From NCBI GenBank assembly GCA_023410595.1, contig JAEYPO010000002.1:1-64000 (forward strand): a stretch of 64,000 bases of DNA, read 5' to 3'. The translations under genes were made by a program, and so were the position numbers. The stretch is from Bacillota bacterium (GTDB taxonomy: Bacteria > Bacillota > Clostridia > Christensenellales > SZUA-584). Below are positions 49,480-57,952 of the stretch, piece by piece. The notes under the pieces were generated by a model, which did no database searches, had not been told where the DNA came from, and saw only the letters and a list, made by a program, of their open reading frames with translations. Position 1 is the stretch's first letter; every line of letters begins with the position of its first letter.

Positions 49480-50200
49480 TTGCGGGCGTCCGAAGGACGC
49501 CCCTGCGATAAGAAAAAAGCGTCAGAGTACGTAGAGGCGGTCTTTGACCGCCCGAAACAGGGCAGATAGGGCGGGCAGGCCGCTACGATAAGAAAGGAAC
49601 GTCAGAGTGCGTAGAGGCGGTCTTTGACCGCCAGAAATTGTGCAGATTAGGCGGGCGGGTACGGCGACCCGCCCCTACGATAAGAAAGGAACGCCAGCGC
49701 GCGTAGAGGCGGTCTTTGACCGCCAGAAATTGTGCAGATTAGGCGGGCGGGTACGGCGACCCGCCCCTGCGATAAGAAAGAAGCGTCAGAGTGAAGGGGC
49801 GGTCTTTGACCGCCCGTGGAAAGCGGTATAAGGCGGGCGGGTGCGGAGACCCGCCCCTGCGATAAGAAAGGAACGCCAGCGCGCGTAGAGGCGGTCTTTG
49901 ACCGCCAGAAATTGTGCAGATTAGGCGGGCGGGTGCGGAGACCCCTACGATAAGAAAGGAACGTCAGAGCGCGTAGGGGCGGTCTTTGACCGCCCGTGGA
50001 AAGCGGTATAAGGCGGGCGGGTGCGGAGACCCGCCACTACGATAAGAAAGAAGCGTCAGAGTGCATAGAGGCGGTCTTTGACCGCCCGTGGAAAGCGGTA
50101 TAAGGCGGGCGGGCGCAGAGGCCACTACGATAAGAAAGAAGCGTCAGAATGCATAGAGGCGGTCTTTGACCGCCCGTGGAAGGTGGAGAATATAAGCGGT
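49480..50200. repeat. Tandem array of R3, about 90-bp unit
   Basis: Eight units at spacings of 80-92 bases, counted by GATAAGAAA at about 49507, 49587, 49679, 49771, 49861, 49949, 50041 and 50129. Each has GGCGGTCTTTGACCGCC (a 17-base palindrome), then GGCGGGCGGGTGCGGAGACC and CGCCCCTACGATAAGAAAGG and (A)ACGTCAGAG. Sequence between identical parts varies little, unlike CRISPR spacers. Related units are at 46040 and 58640. Confidence 0.85.
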
Positions 50201-50274
50201 GATAAGGGAGGCTGGGCGCCCCTCTGCTTTATTATGTCGGCCAGGCAATTATTGGATGAGTACTGTACCCGAAT

Positions 50275-50312
50275 AAAAAAGGAGCAAGCGTGTGCCTGCC
50301 CCTTAAAATAAA
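50275..50312 (-). terminator. Terminator of the nine-repeat membrane protein gene
   Basis: Minus strand: AAGGGGCAG and CTTGCTCCTT around GCACACG, then TTTTTT. Confidence 0.65.
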
Positions 50313-50321
50313 CTATTCTTT

Positions 50322-51737
50322 CTATGCTTTCTGCTCTGCCAGTCTGCGGCGGCGGACGACGTGGAAGTATACGCTGAGCGGCCACCACAGCACCGCGAAC
50401 ACACCGAATACGCTCCAGGGAAATCCCGGCGACGTCATTGCGTTTATGGAAGCCAGCAGCGCGACGGTGAGCAGACTGCCCGCAACGGAAAAGCCGAACG
50501 CGCTTTTTTTATTTGCGAAGTATACCGCCACGGGCCACCAGAGTATGGCAAGCGAGGTAAATACGCTCCACAGAAATGAAGACGACGTAACGAGGTTTAT
50601 AGTAACGAGCGTTGCCATTGCGAGCAGCGCGCCGCATACCGAGAACGCAAACGGTTTGTGTTTGCCCGCAAAGCATACGCACAGCGGCCACCATAGTATG
50701 CCGAGTATGGGGAATAAGCTCCATGGGTATGAGGGAGACGTTATATAGTTGACGGCGGCAAGGAACGCTATAGTGAGCGCACCCGCGGCAAGCGAATAGC
50801 CGCGCCACGCTTTCTTCCCGGCAAACAGCAGCGTCATGGGCCACCACAGCAGCGCGAACACCGGATATATCGCCCACAGCGTCCCGGGCGAGAATATGGC
50901 GTTGACAGCGATGAAGAACGCTATGCTTGCGGCGCTCATCACGGCGGAGTAGGCGAGCGGACGGCGGCGGCCGTAAAAGCCTGCCGACAGCACCCACCAA
51001 AGCAGGCCGTACGCCACGAACATCACCCACGGGACGGCGGGGGCGAGTAGTATGTTGAGCGCACCGTAATACGCGAGCGTGCAGGCGGAGCAGATTATCG
51101 AAAACTTAAGCCCGCCGAGCTTTTTGCCGAAGAACGTGGCGATTGGCCACCATACAAATGGATAGCACGCGTACAGCGCCCACGGATATGCGGTCTCGAG
51201 CAGGTTTGATGCGATAAGGAACGCTATCGTAAGCACGGAGCCTGCGACAGAAAAGCCCTTATGATAGCCCCTGCCGGTGAAATACAGCCCAAGCGGCCAC
51301 CAAAGCACGGCGTATATGGGATATATGGCCCAGAATCTGCCCGGCGTAAGCAGCAGGTTTACCGCCGTGAAATACGCGATGATGAGAGCGCTCATCACAA
51401 GCGCGGCTAGTGGCATGGACAGCATGCTCTTTTTTAAGAACACGGCGGCAGGCCAGCAAAGCAGCGGCGCTACCGCGTAAAGGAACCAAAGCGTACTTGG
51501 GAACAATAGCATATTCATCGCGGCGAGGAACGCTATGGTAATTAGGCTGCCGGCGAGGGCAAACGCCGCATACATCCTTCTGCGGCAGAGAAATACGCCT
51601 ATCGGCCACCACGCGAGGCCATACACCGGAAAGACGCACCATAACACGCCCGGCGTTGTCAGCATATTAAGCACAACGAACAGCGCGGCAGTGAGGAGAG
51701 CCCCCGCAATTGCAAAGGGGGTCGCGTAACTTTTCAT
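50322..51737 (-). CDS. Membrane protein of nine tandem two-helix repeats
   Basis: 471 residues made of nine consecutive units of about 51 residues. The shared pattern is GSLLTIAFLAAxNxLxxP, then FLWxxFPxxxxLWWPLxxxF and KK. Examples are AGSLITIAFLAAMNMLLFPS, GSVLTIAFLIASNLLETAYP, GALTIAFLAAVNYITSPSYP and GSLLTVALLASINAMTSPGF. Each unit has two membrane helices, giving about 18 in all, with LWWP near the end of each second helix. The smaller gene upstream encodes one copy of the same unit after a permease-prefix domain. I do not know a family of this exact form. It is the last gene of the PadR operon. Confidence 0.85.
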   Translation of the reverse strand: MKSYATPFAIAGALLTAALFVVLNMLTTPGVLWCVFPVYGLAWWPIGVFLCRRRMYAAFALAGSLITIAFLAAMNMLLFPSTLWFLYAVAPLLCWPAAVFLKKSMLSMPLAALVMSALIIAYFTAVNLLLTPGRFWAIYPIYAVLWWPLGLYFTGRGYHKGFSVAGSVLTIAFLIASNLLETAYPWALYACYPFVWWPIATFFGKKLGGLKFSIICSACTLAYYGALNILLAPAVPWVMFVAYGLLWWVLSAGFYGRRRPLAYSAVMSAASIAFFIAVNAIFSPGTLWAIYPVFALLWWPMTLLFAGKKAWRGYSLAAGALTIAFLAAVNYITSPSYPWSLFPILGILWWPLCVCFAGKHKPFAFSVCGALLAMATLVTINLVTSSSFLWSVFTSLAILWWPVAVYFANKKSAFGFSVAGSLLTVALLASINAMTSPGFPWSVFGVFAVLWWPLSVYFHVVRRRRLAEQKA

Positions 51738-51750
51738 TCTATCTGCCTCC

Positions 51751-52161
51751 TTACTGGCGCCTGAATCTCAGCCAGCGGAAAAACATGGCGAGAGGCCACC
51801 ACAGCACCCCGAATATCGGGAATATACACCATAAAAAGTAAGGCGAGGTGTACAAGTTTATGAATATCACGAGCCCTATTATAAGCAGGCTGCCTATTAT
51901 CGAGAAGCCCAGCTGCAGCCCGGCGCTGCTCTTCTTCTGCGGCAGAAGCTGCTGCGTGCGCAGCTCGTCGCGTATGTCGCTTATGTCCCCAAACTCCACT
52001 ATTGCGCGGTTTATCGCGTCCTCTTCGGCCTTGCCCTGAGACATCAGGTCATCAACCTTCTCCCGAAGGTTCTCCACGATCTCCCTTTTGAGCGCTTCCT
52101 TGCGTTCGCTGTCGGGTATCTCCCGGAACAGCGCGTCCACATGCTCCTGAACGGTTTTCAT
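51751..52161 (-). CDS. Permease-prefix-domain (HAAS-like) membrane protein with one two-helix unit
   Basis: 136 residues. Residues 1-75 are the helical permease prefix domain 1: VQEHVDALFREIPDSERKEA, LKREIVENLREKVDDLMSQG, INRAIVEFGDISDIRDELRT. Then comes a single copy of the two-helix unit: GSLLIIGLVIFINLYTSPYF and LWCIFPIFGVLWWPLAMFFR. It overlaps the PadR gene by four bases (ATGA) and lies 13 bases before the nine-repeat gene. Single-unit ancestor and nine-unit derivative next to each other suggest in-place amplification. Confidence 0.88.
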   Translation of the reverse strand: MKTVQEHVDALFREIPDSERKEALKREIVENLREKVDDLMSQGKAEEDAINRAIVEFGDISDIRDELRTQQLLPQKKSSAGLQLGFSIIGSLLIIGLVIFINLYTSPYFLWCIFPIFGVLWWPLAMFFRWLRFRRQ

Positions 52162-52493
52162 TTATGCTCCTCCATTTCCATGAAAATATCGATTATCTCC
52201 TTTGTCCTGCGCCATTCCTCAACTTCCTCCCTGAAAAAGGCGCGCCCTAGCGGCGTTATCGTATAGTACCGCCGCCTGCCGCCCAGCGAAACGTCGCCCT
52301 CGTAAGAGCTTATGAGTTCTTTCTTTTCGAGACGCTGGAACACGGCATAGAGAGTGGCTTCCTTTATCTGAAAGCGGTTTTGCGTGCGCGCGCTTATCTC
52401 CTTGCTTATCTCATAGCCGTAGCGGTCTTTTTCGAGTATGAGGCGAAGGATTATAGGATCAAGATGACCTCTTATAATGTCGCTGCTGATCAT
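52158..52493 (-). CDS. PadR family transcriptional regulator
   Basis: 111 residues: DPIILRLILEKDRYGYEISK, EISARTQNRFQIKEATLYAV, FQRLEKKELISSYEGDVSLG, GRRRYYTITPLGRAFFREEV, then a dimerisation helix. This is the s-PadR layout (no long C-terminal domain). It is the first gene of an operon with the permease-prefix and nine-repeat membrane proteins. Its promoter is about 250 bases upstream, and a MITE lies in between. It most likely represses its own operon until a cell-envelope signal is present, by analogy with the family. Confidence 0.93.
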   Translation of the reverse strand: MISSDIIRGHLDPIILRLILEKDRYGYEISKEISARTQNRFQIKEATLYAVFQRLEKKELISSYEGDVSLGGRRRYYTITPLGRAFFREEVEEWRRTKEIIDIFMEMEEHK

Positions 52494-52513
52494 ATTTTCA
52501 CCTTTCGAATTTA

Positions 52514-52673
52514 GGAACCGCTGATTAATTCGTTATGCCGCCTTGGTGGCCGGATTTTGTGCTCTGCCGCGTCACGAAACCTTGAAATAGCGTTGCTATT
52601 CCTGCAGTTTCTTTCCTTGCAGGCCGCAAAACCGTCTCACCAAATCAACATACCTTATTTAATCATCGGCTCC
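52514..52673. mobile_element. 160-bp MITE-like element with inverted ends and TTTA duplication
   Basis: Ends GGAACCGCTGATTAA and TTAATCATCGGCTCC are inverted repeats (13 of 15 match), flanked by direct TTTA (52510-52513 and 52674-52677). Inside is GCCGCCTTGGTGGC and a pair TTGAAATAGC...GCTATTCCTG. No reading frame. It sits in the leader of the PadR operon, between promoter and start codon. Confidence 0.65.
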
Positions 52674-52695
52674 TTTAATTACTCTATCAAAAAGT

Positions 52696-52727
52696 GTTCT
52701 AACATGCAGTGCACTACGTGATAGAAC
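52696..52727 (-). promoter_or_regulatory. Inverted repeat downstream of the PadR promoter, candidate operator
   Basis: GTTCTA and TAGAAC are separated by 20 bases that contain AGTGCACT, a perfect palindrome at the centre. The site is just downstream of the predicted transcript start for the operon. Confidence 0.35.
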
Positions 52728-52743
52728 TCTATCTGATGGAGCA

Positions 52744-52772
52744 ATAATACTGCGCAGTTTACCATTTGTCAA
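52744..52772 (-). promoter_or_regulatory. Sigma-A promoter of the PadR operon
   Basis: Minus strand TTGACA (52772-52767), 17 bases, TATTAT (52749-52744). Confidence 0.75.
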
Positions 52773-52996
52773 CAGCTAATTGAAAAAATAGGTCGATTTG
52801 CTTAAGTATTTTTATGTGAAGTACGATTAATTATATATGCGCTGTGTAAAATCTGTATCCGGCAGGCTTTTACACGCGCTTGTAAGCGTGCTTAAGGGGT
52901 ACGCGTTACGGCTGGCGTGTGGGAGAGTTAGGCGAGTTTTCTTTGTATACCAAAAGACTTTAGAAGCTAAAGATTAATAATTGATCAGGGGGCAAT

Positions 52997-55162
52997 ATGA
53001 AGTTATTCAGAAGAAACAGTAAATATCAAAACGCCGTTATAAGCGCCAAGGACACCGGAGATAACAGAGGAAGGCGCAGCAAAGTAAAGAAAACAAGAGA
53101 GAAAAAGCACAGGGCGTCGTTTCTGGCCAACGTGAAGATAGCGCCGAAGCTGCTCGCGGGCTTTTTATTCATTGCGGTTCTGGCTACGGCGATGGGCGGA
53201 TACGCAGCGCTTAGCCTTATGAGTGTGAGCGAGTCGTCAAAAGCTATGTACGCCAACGTTCTTCTGCCGACAAAGAATATAAACTCAATGATGATTGCCT
53301 TTAACCAGCAGCGCGTGATGATACGCCAGGCGCTTATACATACCGAGGATTTATACCAGTCGGCCTACCTGACGGAAATAAAGAACGCCAACTCCACCGT
53401 GCTCTCGCAATTCAGTTCAGTTGAAAAGATTGTCTCCGAAAGTAACAGAGAGAGTTTTAACACGCTCGAGACCAAATACCAAAACTACGAAAAACTTATG
53501 ACGGAAGCCAGTGAAAAAATTGCGGCCGGGGACAGGACGTATGCTTTAAAGGGGCTTGTGGGCGGCGACCTGCAGTTAGCCGAGAAAGAAACCTCGAAAG
53601 CGCTTGAAGATTTCGTGTTTGAGGTGACCAGCGGCGCGTCGGCAATTTCGCTGCAAAACAGCAAAACGGCGGAATCGGTATTTATGATAACAATAATAGC
53701 AGCGGGCGCGGTGCTGGTTTTATCGGTACTCTCCGGAGTATTATTTGCAAGGAGCATAAGCAGGCCTATAAAGAAGCTGACCGCAAACGTTAAGCTTTTA
53801 GCGGCGGGAGAAACGGATATCAAGTTATCGGATATAACGACGAAAGACGAAATAGGCCAGATGCGCGAAGCGCTGCGCACTATAATAAAGGCGATAAAGG
53901 ATCTGTCGGAGGATACGAATATGCTGATAGGCGCGGCGGCAGAAGGGCAGCTTTCCGTACGCGCCGACGCGGGCAGGCACCACGGGGCGTACCGCAAGAT
54001 AGTCGAGGGCATAAACGCGACGCTCGACGCTACAATAGACCCGATAGTGGAATCGGCGAGCGTGCTTAACGAGCTGGCAAGCGGAAACCTTAACACCAAA
54101 GTTACGGGCGACTTTGAAGGAGACTTCTCGATAGTCAAAAACGCGCTTAACAATACTATAGAGACGCTTAAGGGCTATATAGGGGACATTACTTCGGTGC
54201 TCGGAGAAATAGCACAGGGCGTGCTTACCGCGGAGGTAGGGATGGAATATAAAGGAGACTTTGTTGCGCTTAAAGATTCTATCGGCAAGAGCATGCGGGC
54301 GTTCAACGACGTGCTTCGCGACATAGACGCGGCGGCAAAAGAAGTGGCTATGGGGACGATACAGCTGTCGAACGGCAGCCAGCTTATATCCCAAGGGGCT
54401 GCGGAGCAGGCGAACTCTATTGAGGAGCTGAAAAGATCGCTGGCGGCGGTGTCCGAGCAGACGGAGCTTAACGCCGAAAGGGCGGGCAAGGCCAACGAGC
54501 TGTCGCTTGTTGCCAAGGAAAACGCCGAGAAAGGCAACGAGAAGATGAAGGCGCTTCAGGCCGCGATGCAGGATATAAATGATTCTTCGGCGAGCATTTC
54601 AAACATAATAAAAGTGATAGACGATATAGCGTTCCAGACAAATATACTCGCGCTGAACGCAGCGGTAGAAGCGGCGAGAGTAGGCGTGCACGGCAAGGGG
54701 TTTGCGGTGGTCGCGGAAGAGGTTAGAAACCTCGCGGCAAGGAGCGCGGAGGCGGCGCAGCAGACGACCGAGCTTATCGAAACGTCCATAGGCAAGACTA
54801 ACGCGGGTACAAAGATAGCCGACGAGACGGCAAAGGCGCTGCTCGAGATAGTGAGCGGAGTGGAGAAGACCGTGAATCTTTCGGGAGAGATAGCGTCCGC
54901 GTCGAGCTCGCAGTCTGCCGACATCAAACGGGTGGGCAGAGGAATAGATCAGCTCTCGCAGGTGGTGCAGACGAACTCCGCTACGGCGCAGGAGGCGGCC
55001 GCATCCTCGGAGGAGCTTTCCAGCCAAGCGGATTTACTGAAGGAAATGGTGGGAAGATTCAAGCTTAATGATGAGAAGGCTGCTGAGGAGCTTAAAGAAG
55101 CCGCGGTAAAAGACGGGCAGACGCGCATATCCCTCTCGGACGGCGAATTCGGAAAGTATTAA
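52997..55162 (+). CDS. Methyl-accepting chemotaxis protein
   Basis: 721 residues, start at 52997 behind GGGGGCAAT. A basic N-terminus (KKTREKKHRASFLAN), membrane helix about 48-72, an extracellular four-helix-bundle (4HB_MCP) domain of about 150 residues, and a second helix about 227-250. A HAMP domain follows (SISRPIKKLTANVKLLAAGE), then two further HAMP-like segments. The signalling domain is about 440-700. The hairpin tip that contacts CheA/CheW reads DDIAFQTNILALNAAVEAA and GKGFAVVAEEVRNLA. The tip has VGVHGKG, where most receptors have GE-x-GRG. No che genes are near. A C-terminal pentapeptide is absent. Confidence 0.95.
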   Translation: MKLFRRNSKYQNAVISAKDTGDNRGRRSKVKKTREKKHRASFLANVKIAPKLLAGFLFIAVLATAMGGYAALSLMSVSESSKAMYANVLLPTKNINSMMIAFNQQRVMIRQALIHTEDLYQSAYLTEIKNANSTVLSQFSSVEKIVSESNRESFNTLETKYQNYEKLMTEASEKIAAGDRTYALKGLVGGDLQLAEKETSKALEDFVFEVTSGASAISLQNSKTAESVFMITIIAAGAVLVLSVLSGVLFARSISRPIKKLTANVKLLAAGETDIKLSDITTKDEIGQMREALRTIIKAIKDLSEDTNMLIGAAAEGQLSVRADAGRHHGAYRKIVEGINATLDATIDPIVESASVLNELASGNLNTKVTGDFEGDFSIVKNALNNTIETLKGYIGDITSVLGEIAQGVLTAEVGMEYKGDFVALKDSIGKSMRAFNDVLRDIDAAAKEVAMGTIQLSNGSQLISQGAAEQANSIEELKRSLAAVSEQTELNAERAGKANELSLVAKENAEKGNEKMKALQAAMQDINDSSASISNIIKVIDDIAFQTNILALNAAVEAARVGVHGKGFAVVAEEVRNLAARSAEAAQQTTELIETSIGKTNAGTKIADETAKALLEIVSGVEKTVNLSGEIASASSSQSADIKRVGRGIDQLSQVVQTNSATAQEAAASSEELSSQADLLKEMVGRFKLNDEKAAEELKEAAVKDGQTRISLSDGEFGKY

Positions 55163-55195
55163 CAGAACTCAAGGGCGGTCTTTGACCGCCAGAAA

Positions 55196-55220
55196 AAGAG
55201 GCTCAGGCCTCTTTTTTGAT
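55196..55220 (+). terminator. Terminator after the chemoreceptor gene
   Basis: AAGAGGC and GCCTCTT around TCAG, followed by TTTT. An R3 palindrome GGCGGTCTTTGACCGCC (55174-55190) precedes it. Confidence 0.75.
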
Positions 55221-55344
55221 GCGATTTACACCGGAAAGCCTCACGGCTTTTTGGGCCTTATTAACGCGGGAGGGGACAGAACTCCGGCAATGAACGGCAC
55301 GTTTGTGTCAACTTACATGGTCGGCTGCGCCGAGTATGATAGAA

Positions 55345-55716
55345 TCACCCCTTGTTGTCAGGGGTTTCAGAGCAGTCCTTGTTCCCGGCCTGCGTGAATA
55401 TCTTCATCAGTATGTCGGCGATGGGTATGGCGAAGAACACGAGCCAGCCGGGGTGCCACAGATTGTACCCGAAGCCTAGCACAAGGAAAGAAACCGTGGC
55501 GAGCAGCGAGACCACTCCGGTGACGGCGGCATGCGTGCCCTTGCGCTTTATAAGCGCGTCGGTGAGCGTGGAAGCTACGGGTATGCCCAGGAATACGAGC
55601 CACGTCGGGTGCCAGATATGCGACGTGAAACCTATAAGCAAAAACGAAGCTGTGGCCAGCAGGGCTACGAGCCCGACTATGGAGCCCGCTATGGCATTTC
55701 TGCTGCTGTCAGACAT
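55345..55716 (-). CDS. Four-helix membrane protein made of two internal repeats
   Basis: 123 residues with two units of about 50: GLVALLATASFLLIGFTSHI-WHPTWLVFLGIP, and SLLATVSFLVLGFGYNL-WHPGWLVFFAIP. Each unit has two helices, and WHPxWLVF is shared. The unit is reminiscent of the SLLxxxxFL...W..FP...LWWP unit of the nine-repeat protein in this window, though WHP replaces the LWWP. A related two-helix module is inferred, not proven. No other gene follows in the same direction. The C-terminal tail is polar (QAGNKDCSETPDNKG). Confidence 0.8.
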   Translation of the reverse strand: MSDSSRNAIAGSIVGLVALLATASFLLIGFTSHIWHPTWLVFLGIPVASTLTDALIKRKGTHAAVTGVVSLLATVSFLVLGFGYNLWHPGWLVFFAIPIADILMKIFTQAGNKDCSETPDNKG

Positions 55717-55846
55717 ATGATACCTCCAAAATAATACATAAATATAGTTACATTATATTGTATGCGGGGAGTGAAAACAACTCTCTTGGGGCATGCGGAC
55801 AGGCTCCCTTTAGTTGAATAAAATATTAAAGTGACGGCCTGCTGCC

Positions 55847-56299
55847 TTACTGTATATCCCAAACGTATACGCACTTGCGGCGCTCGCCTAAAGCGTACAT
55901 CTTGCTGTGCGGGGGAAGGTCGGCTATGTGAGTGAGGCGCGCGCCTAAGTTCTCGCACGTTTTGCGGGAGGCGCAGTTGTCGGGATTGCACGTTATAACG
56001 AGGCGCTTCATGCCGTGCGCCTTGGCCACCTGCCCCAGCAGGCGGCACGCCTTTTCGGCGTAGTTGTTGCCGCGGAACTCGGGGAACACTTCGTAGCCTA
56101 TGTTGCCGCCAAGGTGCGTTGCTTCGTTTTCGCCTATGCGTATATCGCATCTGCCCGCGAGCCGCCCGCCGCTCATGATAACGTATTTGTACGCCGGTAC
56201 GTAGCCTTTCGCGTCGTCCGGGGGAGCCTTTTCGCAGAGCAGCAGCAGTATCTCGCCGTCGGTAAGATATTCAAAACCTAAAAACGTGAATGCGCTCAC
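55847..56299 (-). CDS. GNAT family N-acetyltransferase
   Basis: 150 residues: GGNIGYEVFPEFRGNNYAEK-ACRLLGQVAKAHG gives the acetyl-CoA-binding loop (here RGNNYA in place of RGxGxA), LVITCNPDNCASRKTCENLG the C-terminal strand-helix. This form (NPDNxASxKxxExLG) is common in RimJ/RimL-like GNATs. It overlaps the upstream hpt gene by four bases (ATGA), so it is co-translated. The target is unknown. Confidence 0.88.
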   Translation of the reverse strand: MSAFTFLGFEYLTDGEILLLLCEKAPPDDAKGYVPAYKYVIMSGGRLAGRCDIRIGENEATHLGGNIGYEVFPEFRGNNYAEKACRLLGQVAKAHGMKRLVITCNPDNCASRKTCENLGARLTHIADLPPHSKMYALGERRKCVYVWDIQ

Positions 56300-56826
56300 G
56301 GCTTTTTACGCTCCGCCTGGGCGATATAGGGAAGGTTGCGCCAGCGCTCGCCAATGTCCATGCCGTAACCGGCAAGCCAGGCGTCCGTTACCTCAAAGCC
56401 GGTGTACGCGATGGGAAGGCTAAGCAAAAGCTGAGAGGGAGAGAGCAGCAGCGTGCAGACACTGACGCTCGCGGGGCCTCTCGCTTCTATGTTCTGCACA
56501 AGGTAGCCCGTTGTAAGGCCGGTACGTATTATGTCCTCGACTATGAGCACATGCTTGCCCGAAACGTCGAAGTCTAAGTCTTTTACTATGCGTACTACGC
56601 CCGTTTTCGTCGTACCCTGATAAAGGCCTATCGACATGAAATCGAGCGTCAGCGGAAGGTCGATAAAGCGCGTAAGGTCGGCGAGGAAATAAAGCGAGCC
56701 TTTTAGCACGCCTATGGCGGCGAGCTCTTTTCCCGCGTAGTCGGCGGTTATGGCGCGGCCCAGCGCGTGCGCGCGCGCCTCTATGTCCTCTTTGGAAAAC
56801 ACGGTGCGTATAAAATTCGTTTCCAT
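56296..56826 (-). CDS. hpt: Hypoxanthine phosphoribosyltransferase
   Basis: 176 residues. The PRPP-binding loop is VLIVEDIIRTGLT (E97-D98 acidic pair), with the purine loop and LKGSLYFLADLTRFID, FMSIGLYQGTTKTGVVRIVK. The usual Gly/Lys-containing C-terminal motif is present (ITDAWLAGYGMD-IGERWRNLPYI). Converts hypoxanthine (and guanine) with PRPP to IMP/GMP in purine salvage. The first loop reads IGVLKGSLYF, the standard pattern. It lies between a kinase/nuclease-like gene (start codon three bases after that gene's stop) and a GNAT gene. Confidence 0.93.
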   Translation of the reverse strand: METNFIRTVFSKEDIEARAHALGRAITADYAGKELAAIGVLKGSLYFLADLTRFIDLPLTLDFMSIGLYQGTTKTGVVRIVKDLDFDVSGKHVLIVEDIIRTGLTTGYLVQNIEARGPASVSVCTLLLSPSQLLLSLPIAYTGFEVTDAWLAGYGMDIGERWRNLPYIAQAERKKP

Positions 56827-56829
56827 GCT

Positions 56830-57756
56830 TTATTCCTCCCTGCCGAGGTTGAAACGCTGCGCCAGAGAACTCAAGTCCTTTTTGTATACCACCTTGACGT
56901 TAGTGCCGGGATAAAGCTCGCGCATGCGCTTTAGTTTACTGTTCTTTTCGGTAACGTACTTTTGGTTCATTGCCGTTATCTCGATATACGTGTCGAAGTT
57001 TACGATATAGAAGTCGGGACTGAAAGCTTTGGTTACATTGCCCTCCGCGTTCCACTCTATGGGGAACGTCTTGGGCTCATACTTCCACTCGATGTTGTAC
57101 ATGTCGAGAAGCCTTGCGAACTCGCTCTCCGCCTCGTTCTTGAACACCGGAAATTCGGAGAGGTTGCTTACCGCTCCGTCTGACGATTCGCGCATGCGCA
57201 TGTTAAGCTCGCGCTCACGGGCAAGCGCTATTATTGCCGCCGTGCATTCGTCCGCGGACAGCGCGCCGGTATTAAGCACAATATCGTAATTGGAAGCGTC
57301 GTTTATGTCCGCGCCGTACACCGTGCGCACGAACCGCGCCTGTTTCCTGTCGGACTTTATAAGTATATTCCGGGCTTCCTGCGCAGATACGCGGTAACGC
57401 TTTTTTATGCGCGCGACGCGCACTTCGGCCGGAGCCGTTACGCGCACTCTGAGGGCGCTCTCGAATCCCGCGAATATATGCGCCGATCCGAAGCCCAGCA
57501 GCACGGCGGAACCTGTTTTGGCGAACTCATGCAGCGCGCCGCTGAGAAGCTCTATATAAGTATTGCCGTCCCCGCGCTGCTGAAGGTAGAACTTGGCGCT
57601 TTGAGAGAGCATATGCATCTCGTGCGCGGTCACGTCGGGAAGGAAGCGCGGCAAAAGCCCGTCGCGCCCAATCAGCTCTGCGCCGAGTTTTCCCGATACT
57701 GAAGCGGCTATTTCGCTGCCGAAGCCGGCAAGCTGGCTTGAGACGGTTATCAGCAA
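56830..57756 (-). CDS. Fusion of a cytidylate-kinase-like domain and a PD-(D/E)XK-nuclease-like domain
   Basis: 308 residues from TTG 57756 behind CGGAGGG (MLITVSSQLAGFGSEIAASV). Residues 1-180 resemble the cytidylate-kinase-like family: the first loop has GFGSEIAAS where a glycine-rich P-loop is expected. The body has GSAVLLGFGSAHIFAG, VRVTAPAEVRVARIKKRY and SDRKQARFVRTVYGADINDA. Residues 205-295 look like a PD-(D/E)XK fold: ESEFARLLDMYNIEWKYEPK, FSPDFYI (P247-D248), YIEITAMNQK (E259, K266), then KLKRMRELYPGTNVKVVYKK. The canonical E-x-K is E-I-T here, so activity is uncertain. It heads an operon with hpt and GNAT. Confidence 0.78.
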   Translation of the reverse strand: MLITVSSQLAGFGSEIAASVSGKLGAELIGRDGLLPRFLPDVTAHEMHMLSQSAKFYLQQRGDGNTYIELLSGALHEFAKTGSAVLLGFGSAHIFAGFESALRVRVTAPAEVRVARIKKRYRVSAQEARNILIKSDRKQARFVRTVYGADINDASNYDIVLNTGALSADECTAAIIALARERELNMRMRESSDGAVSNLSEFPVFKNEAESEFARLLDMYNIEWKYEPKTFPIEWNAEGNVTKAFSPDFYIVNFDTYIEITAMNQKYVTEKNSKLKRMRELYPGTNVKVVYKKDLSSLAQRFNLGREE

Positions 57757-57917
57757 TTTGTATGGCCCTCCGCTCTGATTATACCATATATCGGGAGAAA
57801 ATACAGACAGGGCGCAATATTTAACCACGTCAAGAGAGCGGGGGAGAGGCCGCACCGTCGCGCCTTGTCCGCTATGGCAGCCCCGGCGTTATTTTTTCCA
57901 AAAGACGCAAATAGCTG

Positions 57918-57946
57918 TTGACAACATATGGGACTATATGTATAAT
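57918..57946 (+). promoter_or_regulatory. Consensus promoter with no gene nearby
   Basis: TTGACA (57918-57923), exactly 17 bases, TATAAT (57941-57946). Transcription would start near 57953. Confidence 0.8.
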
Positions 57947-57952
57947 ACTGCT

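Noticed and set aside
49480..50200. CRISPR array
   Set aside because: Units are ~90 bases and nearly identical throughout, without unique spacers, and no cas gene is present.
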